Assembly: GCF_007748115.1 (NCBI RefSeq)
Contig: NZ_CP036289.1
Span: forward strand, 6,324,001 to 6,388,000
Direction: 5' to 3'
Length of the DNA stretch: 64,000 bases
From: Bremerella volcania
GTDB taxonomy: Bacteria; Planctomycetota; Planctomycetia; Pirellulales; Pirellulaceae
The translations under genes were made by a program, and so were the position numbers. The notes below the pieces were generated by a model. That model ran no database searches. It was not told the origin of the DNA and worked only from the letters and a program-made list of their open reading frames with translations. Shown here piece after piece: positions 8,931 to 17,500 of this stretch (positions within the stretch are counted from its first letter, which is position 1; each line of letters begins with the position of its first letter).

Positions 8931-9641
8931 ATGTGGCCATTTCGACGCAAAAGTTCCAGGCCAGCACCAACTCCGCCTGCCGTTGTTGAGCTTCCACCTC
9001 AGGAGCCTGACGATCCATTTGGTTTCGGTTACAAGAACACGTGGTGGGCGGTTCCGTCCGTCGACATGCAGGCCGTGGTGACCGCTTTTGGCCTGCAGAA
9101 CTCTCAGCCAGCCAATTGGCGGTCTGGCATCGCGAATGCCTACGATCGCTCGGTGTTTGTTACGCCGGCGGTCGATGGCTGGACCCTGGTGACAGGTTTT
9201 GAACTACCGCCGTCGAACAACGACGTACGCCGTGAAGTCGCCCAACCGCTGGAGGAACTCAGCCAAACTTTCGGCGAAGCTCAGGTATTCTCAACCCACC
9301 GAATCGTGGACTATCACGTTTGGGCGAAGGCCGTTCAAGGGAAGCTGATTCGCGGATACGGCTACCTGGGCGAATCAGGTGAAACGTTATGGAACGCTGG
9401 AGACTTAACCCCCGAAGAACAGTCGCTGGGCATCGCGTTCGTTGACGAAAGGAGCCTGAAAGACGAAGAAGAGTCGTATTGGGAACGCGATGATATCCAA
9501 ACCGCGTCAGAAGACGACGTAATGAACGTCGCCCGAGCATGGTCTGTCGCCCCTTGTGATTTCAAGAATTACAAACCGCGGGAAAGAAAACTGGGCATCC
9601 TCGGCAGTCACTCGGAACTGTTTACAAGATTTTTTCCGTAG
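8931..9641 (+). CDS. Hypothetical protein, 236 residues
   Basis: No family recognised. The protein has a basic start (MWPFRRKS), a proline-rich linker to about residue 30, then a soluble, Trp-rich globular part (NTWWAVPS, GWTLVTGFELP) with an acidic segment near 175-195. There is no signal or membrane helix. AAGGGGA lies just before the ATG and the gap to the sulfatase is 14 bases. The next gene starts 35 bases later, so a three-gene operon is likely. The globular pattern vaguely recalls small SMI1/immunity-like folds, but that is not supported. Confidence 0.65.
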   Translation: MWPFRRKSSRPAPTPPAVVELPPQEPDDPFGFGYKNTWWAVPSVDMQAVVTAFGLQNSQPANWRSGIANAYDRSVFVTPAVDGWTLVTGFELPPSNNDVRREVAQPLEELSQTFGEAQVFSTHRIVDYHVWAKAVQGKLIRGYGYLGESGETLWNAGDLTPEEQSLGIAFVDERSLKDEEESYWERDDIQTASEDDVMNVARAWSVAPCDFKNYKPRERKLGILGSHSELFTRFFP

Positions 9642-9676
9642 CGAAGTATTCGGACCGCTTAACAGGAGAAGCTTGC

Positions 9677-10096
9677 TTGTTCGCCTTCGTACTGCTCATC
9701 GGCTTCGCACTAATCGCCTGCTCCACGATGGCGGTGATCGCTTTTCTAGGTGATTGGGGGCTTTTGGCAAAAAGCTTTCGTGCCCGCGAGAAGCCCGACG
9801 GAAAGTATTTCTACTTTCAAAGTTGCGGCATCGGGATGGCTGGATATCGGAATATGCTGGCCGTCGGCGTGACGGACAAGGGACTGTACCTGGCCGTGTT
9901 CTTTCTGTTTCGCCCAATGCACCCGCCACTGCTGATCCCGTGGAGCGAGATTAAAGAGGTGCACGAGAACAAGTTCTTTTCGTGGCGGAATTATTACCTC
10001 AGCATCGGTTACCCCGAGTGGGCCAGCGTGACGTTGGCTGAGAACGTCATGAACGAGGCGCGCCAGTACCTGGGCGAGAAGGTTGCGAGCCCATGA
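9677..10096 (+). CDS. Small N-terminally anchored membrane protein (paralogue of 5845 gene)
   Basis: A 139-residue protein with a hydrophobic N-terminal helix (residues 1-24) followed by GDWGLLAKSFRAREKPDGK and RPMHPPLLIPWSEI. It is paralogous to the product at 5845-6288 over the whole length, by eye roughly 60 percent identical in the soluble part. The TTG start has AGGAG at 9664-9668, spacing about 8. The family is unknown to me. The two copies flank the sulfatase and the deoxyribosyltransferase-like gene, which suggests duplication around an inserted segment. Confidence 0.75.
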   Translation: MFAFVLLIGFALIACSTMAVIAFLGDWGLLAKSFRAREKPDGKYFYFQSCGIGMAGYRNMLAVGVTDKGLYLAVFFLFRPMHPPLLIPWSEIKEVHENKFFSWRNYYLSIGYPEWASVTLAENVMNEARQYLGEKVASP

Positions 10097-10449
10097 AGCA
10101 GGCGAGGAAAGCGTTTGCCAACCCGGGTAAAGACCACGCTTCATCAAGTATCGAACCTCATGAAAAGCTCAGCCGTACCATTGGCTGAACAAAACCAGCG
10201 CGCGCACTATCTTCTAACACCCTCAGGCTGGTATACCTAAGCCATGCAAGGGGACTGTTCCCCAAAAGCTACGTACATCACACAACCTCCTAGCCCCAAC
10301 GGGGCGACAGATAATAGCCAGGGGCGCAAGCCCCTGGTAATTCATTCGAGAAAACTCTAGCCCTGTAAGGGCGACAGAATCGAAACCCATTTCACGATTA
10401 TGCCGCCCTTTCAGGGCTTCGGAAAAAATTCAATCCAACGAGCATCACC
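10097..10449. other. Intergenic region carrying a dispersed repeat
   Basis: No gene is seen. The right-hand part is occupied by the palindromic repeat at 10292-10421; the left part (10097-10290) shows nothing I can assign. Confidence 0.6.
10292..10421. repeat. Dispersed repeat, AGCCCCAACGGGGCGACAG family, copy 1
   Basis: The element starts with AGCCCCAACGGGGCGACAG and continues with ATAATAGCCAGGGGCG, a CAGGGGC/GCCCCTG hairpin, then two further small palindromes of the AGCCCT...AGGGC type. The same order of motifs occurs at 30072-30270 and 38156-38252. It lies between genes and resembles REP-type palindromic elements. Confidence 0.8.
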
Positions 10450-11061
10450 ATGTCATCAACCCCAGCACAAACGGATCGCCGCGGATCGCTCTCGCCTGAG
10501 AGCGGACCGCAGGTCGTCGTGCGCGCTGGGAAGACATTCGTGTGCTCGGCCTGTGGGACGTTGGTGGAAGTGCCGGCGGACGTCGTCGGCCAGTTGGTCC
10601 TCGCGGTCGATCCTTCGCCGCAGGACGAACCAGTCGAGACCGAGCCTGAGGGTAGGGTTCCTGCTAAAGCGAAGACACGCCCTTCTCGGCCAAAGAAGAT
10701 CAGGCCAGCGCGGCCATCACGGCCGAAACGTCCTGAGCAACCAGAGCGTGTTTCTCTCGTTGGCGAAATCATTGACGGGCTCCGCGTGCCCTCTGGGAAA
10801 CAGTTGGACCGCGCGCTGGCGTGGGTTTCGTTTCACTTGAAAGTGCTCGACCGCCAAGGGAGCGAATTGAAACGTCTGCAGAAACTGCTCAAGCAGCGCT
10901 CGATGGATCGGGTGCCCCGCTCAAGTCCGCTTGGGCGTGCGAAGGAGGTCGCCGCAGAAGTATCGATTGGCACTCTCGCAGGCACAAAGCCAAGACACGC
11001 CCACGCGGACTTGGGCGTGGCACCCACCGTGGGCAACACGAAAGAACGCGGGCCTCCCTGA
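10450..11061 (+). CDS. Hypothetical basic protein with one CxxC motif
   Basis: A 203-residue protein of no recognised family. Near the N-terminus is one zinc-ribbon-like half, KTFVCSACGTLVEVP (about residues 28-42). A Lys/Arg/Pro-rich linker (75-100) follows, then a helical segment with LKRLQKLLKQ. The last 27 residues (AGTKPRHAHADLG onward) are encoded by a palindromic stretch (ACGCCCA and TGGGCGT arms near 10997-11018) that looks like a dispersed repeat, so the natural C-terminus may have been altered. No strong Shine-Dalgarno sequence precedes the ATG. Confidence 0.5.
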   Translation: MSSTPAQTDRRGSLSPESGPQVVVRAGKTFVCSACGTLVEVPADVVGQLVLAVDPSPQDEPVETEPEGRVPAKAKTRPSRPKKIRPARPSRPKRPEQPERVSLVGEIIDGLRVPSGKQLDRALAWVSFHLKVLDRQGSELKRLQKLLKQRSMDRVPRSSPLGRAKEVAAEVSIGTLAGTKPRHAHADLGVAPTVGNTKERGPP

Positions 11062-11169
11062 ATTCCCTCGCGAAATCTTGGGCAATTTCGGAAGCGTTTC
11101 GTAGAATTGACTTTCATGCCGGTCGCCCAGGTGCGCTTATTCTTTTCAAGACGAGTCAGGGCAGATGCC

Positions 11170-12126
11170 ATGCGAAATGCGATTCTCGTTCCCGCAGTGA
11201 TCTTCTCGCTTATTGGCGCTGGCTCTTTGGCGGCGGAAAAGGGGACAATCACGTGCGGGGCCCCTTACATGGGGACCGACAATGGCGCCGTGATCGTGGC
11301 GACCATCACGCGCGTGCTGGACAAGAAAGCTACCAATGGTCATCCGCCTCAGCTCCAGTTGCAGGTCGAGGAAGTCCTGCGTGGCGAGTTGAAGCCCAAT
11401 CGATACCTGGCGATCTGGTCGCCTCCTCCGCATGATATCGACTATGGGGACGTGGTGACCAATCCGCGTTACATCCAGTGGCGAGCGACACCACTGGCAG
11501 CGCCCAAGGTGGATACGAAGTGGATCCTCTGGGGAGAGATGAGCCCCGCGAATCGACAGCCGAACAGCGTGCCTGTATTTCGAACCAACCCATTCCATTG
11601 TTATGCGTATTCGGCAGAACGGCGTGCCTGGTCGATCGAGCAGATCCGCGCAGGCCAGCAGCGACAACGGGACTATGCAAAGCAAAAGGAGATGGAGAAA
11701 CGCCATTGGGAGTCGGCCCTGGCAAGTTGGCAGGCCAATTTCACGGAAAAGAAGATTGGCGAGCTGAGCCAACAGGCCGATGTGATCGTTGTCGCCAAGG
11801 AAGCCGGGTATTCAAGTTCCCCCAAAAAGCAGACTCGGTTCACGTTTCGAGTCTCACAGGTTCTCAAGGGAAATCTGCGTCAGCCGTTTGAGCGTGACAA
11901 AACGTGGATCTACGTGTCGACCGAAGGGACCCTCACGCAGTTGTTACAGCGGCAGGGTCATCAATTGCCGGACTACGAGTGGATTCTGTTTCTAACCCAT
12001 ACAGGGCTGGTCCCGTCGCGCGCGACAGGTAGCCCTGACCATTATCAAATGCTCGACAACAATTCAGGCATCTTCGCGGTAGATCCATCCCATGTAGAAG
12101 CGATCAGCAAGATTCTTGGCAAGTGA
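11170..12126 (+). CDS. Hypothetical secreted protein
   Basis: A 318-residue protein with a Sec-type signal (MRNAILVPAVIFSLIGAGSL, cleavage near AAEKG). The mature part looks like two similar beta-rich halves: ADVIVVAKEAGYSSS and FRVSQVLKGNLRQPF resemble DNGAVIVATITRVLD and QLQVEEVLRGELKPN, so an internal duplication is likely. I do not recognise the family. The ATG at 11170 is preferred over the one at 11107 because it begins a clean signal peptide. A pattern of VEEVLRGEL and VSQVLKGNL after a putative secretion signal hints at an extracellular binding domain. Confidence 0.6.
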   Translation: MRNAILVPAVIFSLIGAGSLAAEKGTITCGAPYMGTDNGAVIVATITRVLDKKATNGHPPQLQLQVEEVLRGELKPNRYLAIWSPPPHDIDYGDVVTNPRYIQWRATPLAAPKVDTKWILWGEMSPANRQPNSVPVFRTNPFHCYAYSAERRAWSIEQIRAGQQRQRDYAKQKEMEKRHWESALASWQANFTEKKIGELSQQADVIVVAKEAGYSSSPKKQTRFTFRVSQVLKGNLRQPFERDKTWIYVSTEGTLTQLLQRQGHQLPDYEWILFLTHTGLVPSRATGSPDHYQMLDNNSGIFAVDPSHVEAISKILGK

Positions 12127-12300
12127 AAGCCACGTAAAGAATTCTGGTAATCTTCTCCGTTGGCATCCGGGTTGCACTAGTTGGGATTGGTTCGGCCCCC
12201 CCTGGCAAGTTACGATAGGGGTAGGCGGCTCGAATGCATCAACGAACATTGACGTGACCTCATTGCCTGCTCTCACCGGGCAACCTTACGGAGCAATAGT

Positions 12301-13062
12301 ATGGCCAAGATGGTGGACGCCATCGACCGGTTTAACAATTCAGTTCGCACGCTGTTGATCTTGCTGCTGCTGATCGCGTTCTCGACCGTTTCTTATTACG
12401 GTTGGTCGGTCTACAACGAAAAAGAATTGGAGATCGCCGCGAAGGAGAAGGAGATCCAGCAGCACGTCGCGAAGATCGGCGAGCTGGAAGACGAGATCGA
12501 CCTCTTGGCCCTGCGGCTGAAACTGCTGAAGGTCGACCGCCGCGTCGGACAACTTTCGGTGATCAGCCAAGAGCAGCCTGACGACGCCCAACGCGTGCAG
12601 TCGATCATCGAGTTCGTCGAACTGAACGAACAAGGGCAACCGATCACCGAGCCGCAACAGTTCAAAATCGACGGCGACATGGTCTACGTGAACGGCAAGG
12701 TCGTGAAGTTCGAGGACGAACTGGTCGAAACGAACGACCCGCTACGGTCCGCTTCGATCTTCATCCTGCAGAAGATCTACGGCGAACATCAAAAACCGAT
12801 CGACGGATTCACGATCGATAAGGAAGGGGAGCGGCCCGAGGCTTATGGCCTGCGGGACAAGCCCAACGAGTTTGAGCAGAAAATCTGGAGCAACTTCTGG
12901 GACATCGCCAACGACCCCGTGAAAGCTGCCGAGTACGGCGTCCGCGCCGCGAGCGAGCAATCGGAAGGAATGCGGGTTCGGCCTGGCAAGAAGTACGAAG
13001 TCGAAATCCGCAGCAGCGGTGGTCTTTCGATCAACCCGCTGCCGGAACGGAAATCGACTTAA
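12301..13062 (+). CDS. Membrane-anchored coiled-coil protein, unknown function
   Basis: A 253-residue protein with a single membrane helix near residues 17-36 (LLILLLLIAFSTVSYYG), then a coiled coil from about 40 to 80 (EKELEIAAKEKEIQQ), and a mixed globular C-terminal part ending in RPGKKYEVEIRSSGG. There is no known domain. GGAG precedes the ATG. It stands alone on the plus strand, 112 bases from the convergent dehydrogenase. It may be an envelope protein with its bulk on one side of the membrane. Confidence 0.7.
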   Translation: MAKMVDAIDRFNNSVRTLLILLLLIAFSTVSYYGWSVYNEKELEIAAKEKEIQQHVAKIGELEDEIDLLALRLKLLKVDRRVGQLSVISQEQPDDAQRVQSIIEFVELNEQGQPITEPQQFKIDGDMVYVNGKVVKFEDELVETNDPLRSASIFILQKIYGEHQKPIDGFTIDKEGERPEAYGLRDKPNEFEQKIWSNFWDIANDPVKAAEYGVRAASEQSEGMRVRPGKKYEVEIRSSGGLSINPLPERKST

Positions 13063-13070
13063 AGATAATG

Positions 13071-13173
13071 AGGGTGCCCCAGAGAGCATCTCTGGGTGAC
13101 CGCAGGGAACAAGCGGCTCATGTATGGACGTTCATGAGGATGGGTACGTCCTATTTCATTCAAGCTTGATTCA
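13071..13173. repeat. Dispersed repeat, GGGTGGCC family, truncated copy
   Basis: The stretch begins GGGTGCCCCAGAGAGC, continues through CATCTCTGGGT and AAGCGGCTCATG, and ends ATTCACTAGCCG. It matches in order the 130-bp element at 33699-33828 but lacks the closing GGCCACCC arm. Its end runs into the stop codon (13174-13176) of the dehydrogenase gene, so the repeat may supply or have replaced the end of that gene. Confidence 0.65.
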
Positions 13174-14139
13174 CTAGCCGACGGTCAAACCGTTGCGGAC
13201 GTTCTCTGGCGTCTTTCCTTGCAAGCAGTCGACGACCTGCTGCGAGACGCGGCCGCGCATGTTTTCCAGCGATTCGACACTCACGAACGCCGCGTGCGGG
13301 GTGACGATCACGCGTGGGTCGTTGTACGGAGCGATCGTCAAGTCACACGGTTCCGGGTCTTGCACGTCGAGCGCCGCTCCGGCCAACTGGCCGGCTTCCA
13401 GGGCGGCGGCCAGCGCGTCGTGATCGACGATCGCCCCGCGAGCCGTGTTAATAAGGTAGGCCGTCGGTTTCATCTTCTGAAACTGCTCGGCCCCGAACGA
13501 CTTTTTCGTTTCCGGAGTGGCAGGAATCAGAAGCGAGACGTAGTCCGACTTGGCCAGCAGCGTGTCGAGGTCGACCGTTTCGACGCCGTCCATCGTCTTG
13601 CCGCTGCGGCTGGTGGCGACGACGTTCAGGCCCAGGCACTTGGCCTTTTGGGCCAGCAGCATGCCGATGTTGCCCAAGCCGACGATCCCGAGCGTTTGAC
13701 CTTCCATCCGCCGCATGATCGGGCCGGCCGTCAGGTCGTACTTGCCGCTCATCGTGTCGTGATGGTACATGGCCACCTTCCGGGCACACGCGAAGAGGAG
13801 TGCCAGCGTGTGCTCGGCGACTTCGGTCAAGCAGTAGTCGGGCGTGTTGGTGACGAGAATGCCCTTCGACGTGCAGTAGGCCATGTCGATGTTATCGAGT
13901 CCGATTCCCAGTCGGGCGACGATCTTCACGTTGGGAGAAGCCGAAATGACCTTTTCGGTGACCTGGGCCCAGTTAGTCATGATGGCATCGACCTGGTGCT
14001 GCTTAGCGAGCGCGGCGAGCGAATCTTCGTCCTTCGCGGTGGCGACGATCAACTCGACGTCGTTGTCGGCGAGCACTTGCTTTTCGATTTCCAGTTCTTC
14101 CCAGGCATAGTCGGTCAGCAGAACGTGGAATTTGGCCAT
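13174..14139 (-). CDS. D-isomer-specific 2-hydroxyacid dehydrogenase (C-terminal-binding-protein type)
   Basis: A 321-residue NAD-dependent dehydrogenase. It has the nucleotide-binding motif GIVGLGNIG in the middle and the catalytic-domain features NTPDYCLTEVAEHTLALL, INTARGAIVD and DPEPCDLTIAPYNDPRVIVTPH. Such enzymes interconvert 2-oxo acids and D-2-hydroxy acids; this one most resembles the CtBP-like bacterial group. The exact substrate is unknown. The gene is monocistronic and convergent with the coiled-coil gene; its stop codon abuts a repeat. Confidence 0.9.
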   Translation of the reverse strand: MAKFHVLLTDYAWEELEIEKQVLADNDVELIVATAKDEDSLAALAKQHQVDAIMTNWAQVTEKVISASPNVKIVARLGIGLDNIDMAYCTSKGILVTNTPDYCLTEVAEHTLALLFACARKVAMYHHDTMSGKYDLTAGPIMRRMEGQTLGIVGLGNIGMLLAQKAKCLGLNVVATSRSGKTMDGVETVDLDTLLAKSDYVSLLIPATPETKKSFGAEQFQKMKPTAYLINTARGAIVDHDALAAALEAGQLAGAALDVQDPEPCDLTIAPYNDPRVIVTPHAAFVSVESLENMRGRVSQQVVDCLQGKTPENVRNGLTVG

Positions 14140-14502
14140 GATGCGTCTCTTTCAGTCGGGCAGGGGATTGGGCGTGGAAACCACCCATGGTAACAGATTT
14201 TCGAGGCTGGTTTTGATGGGGGAAAGAGGAGAGCGAACCACGGATTTCACGGATAAGAAAAGGAAAGTTGATCCAGAAATAAAATTCTGAGCCAACCAAA
14301 CGTATGTTCATCCCCACCATATCCATGTTCATCCGTGAAATCCGAGGTTCCTCTTCCCTCTTCTCTCCAAAATGTCCCGCTTGGAACTCCCCATTTCCTG
14401 GGCGAGGGGCTACCGCGTACCCTTCTCCCTGCTCGGCAGGTCCCCTAAAATCGATGGATTCGGTCGAACTTAGCCGCGAAGTGAACCCACGGACGAGCAT
14501 CT
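14140..14502. other. Intergenic region upstream of uvrA with an inverted repeat
   Basis: No gene is seen. It contains the inverted repeat at 14235-14350. I saw no clear LexA-like operator or other SOS box, although operators differ between phyla. Confidence 0.5.
14235..14350. repeat. Inverted repeat, ACCACGGATTTCACGGAT family
   Basis: The arm GAACCACGGATTTCACGGAT at 14235-14254 pairs with 14331-14350, with 19 of 20 positions complementary. The 76-base interior contains two ATGTTCATCC copies. A related stretch lies at 38061-38090. It looks like a dispersed palindromic element inserted between the divergent dehydrogenase and uvrA genes. Confidence 0.75.
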
Positions 14503-17500
14503 ATGCCGGTTTCCGATATTGAAGTCAAAGGGGCCCGCGAACACAATCTGCGCGAGGTCACGCTGACGCTTCCTCGCAATAAACTGATTTGCTTGACGGG
14601 CGTGAGCGGTAGCGGGAAAAGCTCGCTGGCGTTCGATACCGTCTATGCGGAAGGGCAGCGGCGGTACGTCGAGAGCCTGTCCAGCTACGCGCGGCAATTC
14701 ATGGGGCAGATGCCCAAGCCCGACGTCGACTACATCGGCGGCTTGACCCCCAGCATTTCGATTTCGCAGAAGACGACCAGCAACAACCCACGTAGTACGG
14801 TCGGCACGATCACCGAAATCTACGACTATCTCCGCGTGATCTTCTCGCGCGTGGGGCAGGGCTTTTGTAGTGAATGTGGCAAGAAGCTCACCGCCCAGAC
14901 GCGGGAACAAATCCTCGAGCGGATTCTCGGCCAGGAAGAAGGGACCTCGTTCGCCGTGCTTGCTCCGCTGGTTCGCGGCCAGAAGGGGGAGTTTAAGGAC
15001 CTGTTCGTCGACCTGTTAAAGCAGGGCTTCGTCCGGGCTCGGGTCGACGGTGAGGTCATCCAGCTCAACGACGAGCTGCAGCTCGATCGCCAGATGCGGC
15101 ACAACATCGAATTGGTCGTCGATCGTTTGAGCATCAAAGAGGGGGTCCGCGGACGCCTGGCCGAAGCGGTCGAGCTGGCCCTGAAGATGGGAGAAGGCAG
15201 CCTGATCATCGCCCCGCGCGAAGACGAAACGCCCGAAGGGCAGGAAGCGGCCCCGAAAAAGAAACGGGCCAAAAGCAAGCGCAGCAAGACGGCCGTGGCT
15301 GGCGACATGATGTTCTCGGTCGACTACGCCTGCGTCGACTGTGGAATATCTTACAGTCCGCCGACGCCGCAGCTGTTCAGCTTCAACTCGCCACAGGGGA
15401 TGTGCCCGACGTGCGACGGCCTGGGCAAGGTCTACACGTTCGATCCTGAACTGCTGGTCCCCGACGTGACCTTGTCGTTCAAGCAAGGGGCGATCGAACT
15501 GCTAGGCAAGTGGAAAGAGCTGGGCCGCTGGAAGCGTCATATCTATCAAGGTATGGCCGACACGATGGAGCGGAAGTACGACCTGGGCAAAGGGGCCATC
15601 CTGGAAACGGCCTGGCGCGACATGCCCCAGGAGCACCAAGACTACCTGCTGTGGGGCACCGGAGACGAGCACATCACGTTCACCTGGCGCGGCGGCAACA
15701 GCCCCCAGATGTACGGTGGCACCTACGGTGGCATTGTGCCTGACCTGCTGGAAAAGTATCGCAATACCAACTCGAAGCCGCAGCAGCGGCAGCTTGAAAA
15801 GTACATGGCCACGGTCATCTGCCCACAGTGCCATGGCGATCGCCTGAACCCTCAGGCCCGTAGCGTGAAGGTCACCACCGCCAGCAAGGCGTTCGGCAAG
15901 GACGGCTCGCGGACGCTGCCGGAGATCTGCCAGCTGTCGATTCAACAGGCGGCCGATTTCTTCGGAGAGCTGGAACTCGACAGCCTTTCGCAGAAGATCG
16001 CCGAAGAAGCAGTCAAGGAAGTGCGAGGACGACTCGGCTTCCTGCAGAACGTGGGGCTCGAATACCTCACGCTCGACCGAACGGCTCCGACCCTCAGCGG
16101 TGGTGAATCGCAGCGTATACGCCTGGCAGGGCAGATCGGCTGCGGCCTGGTCGGCGTGACGTATATCCTCGACGAACCGTCGATCGGTCTCCACCCGCGC
16201 GATAACGACCGCCTGCTGGCAACCTTGAACGACCTGCGCGACCTGGGCAACACGGTCCTGGTGGTCGAGCACGACGAAGACACGATGCGCGTCGCCGACC
16301 ATATCATCGACTTCGGTCCCGGGGCCGGAGTGCGCGGCGGGTACGTCGTCGCCCAAGGCTCGGCCAAGCAGTTGGAAGCGGTCGAGGAAAGCGTCACCGG
16401 GCGGTTCCTGTCCGGCAAAGACAAAATCGAAATCCCCACGTCGCGCCGTCCTTTAGGCGAGAAGAAGCTCCGCATCGTCGGTGCCGCGCAGAACAACCTG
16501 AAGAACATCACCGCCGAGATCCCGCTAGGGGGATTCGTCTGCATCACGGGGGCCAGTGGTAGCGGCAAGAGTTCGCTCATTAACGGCATCCTGGTCGAAG
16601 CGCTCCGCCGCGATTTGAACGGCGGCCTGGGCGAGCCAGGCGAGCACGAGCGGATCGAAGGGATCGAGCATCTCGACAAGATGATCGCGATCGATCAAAG
16701 CCCGATCGGCCGCACGCCGCGCAGCAACCCGGCGACCTACATCAAGGTGTTCGACGAAATCCGCGACCTGTTCGCCCAACTGCCCGAGTCTCGCAAGCGA
16801 GGCTACAAGCCAGGCCGCTTCAGCTTCAACGTCGACGGCGGCCGCTGCAGTGCCTGCGAAGGGAACGGGGCCAACAAGCTGGAGATGGACTTCCTGGCCG
16901 ACATCTGGGTCACCTGCCCGGTGTGCGAAGGACACCGCTTCAACCGCGAAACGCTCGAAATCTTGTTCAAAGACAAGTCGATCGCCGACATCTTAGAGAT
17001 GGACGTGCAGGACGCTTTGAAGACGTTCGAGAACGTCCCCAAGATCGCCCAGAAGCTGCAAACGCTGCACGACGTCGGGCTCGATTACATCAAGCTCGGG
17101 CAGCCTTCGCCGACCCTTTCTGGGGGTGAAGCCCAGCGTATCAAGCTCGCCAAAGAGCTTTCCAAACGCAGCACCGGCAAGACGCTGTACCTGTTGGACG
17201 AACCCACCACCGGGCTCCACTTCGCCGACACGAAGATGCTGCTGAAAGTGCTGCACGACTTCGCCAGCGCCGGCAACACGGTGCTGGTGGTCGAACATAA
17301 CCTGGACGTGATCAAGACGGCCGACTGGGTTGTCGATCTCGGTCCTGAAGGGGGCATCAACGGCGGCACGATCGTCGCCGAAGGAACGCCGGAAGAAGTC
17401 GCCGCGGTCGAAGCTTCGTACACCGGCCAGGCACTGCAGCCTCTCTTGAGGGGTGAAACGAGCCGGGCCGTGGCCGAGATCAAACGCGCGGCGAAAGAGT

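Noticed and set aside
13219-14193. Forward open frame of 324 codons opposite the dehydrogenase
   Set aside because: Reverse frame has clear Rossmann motifs; the forward one has an Arg/His/Asp-rich shadow composition.
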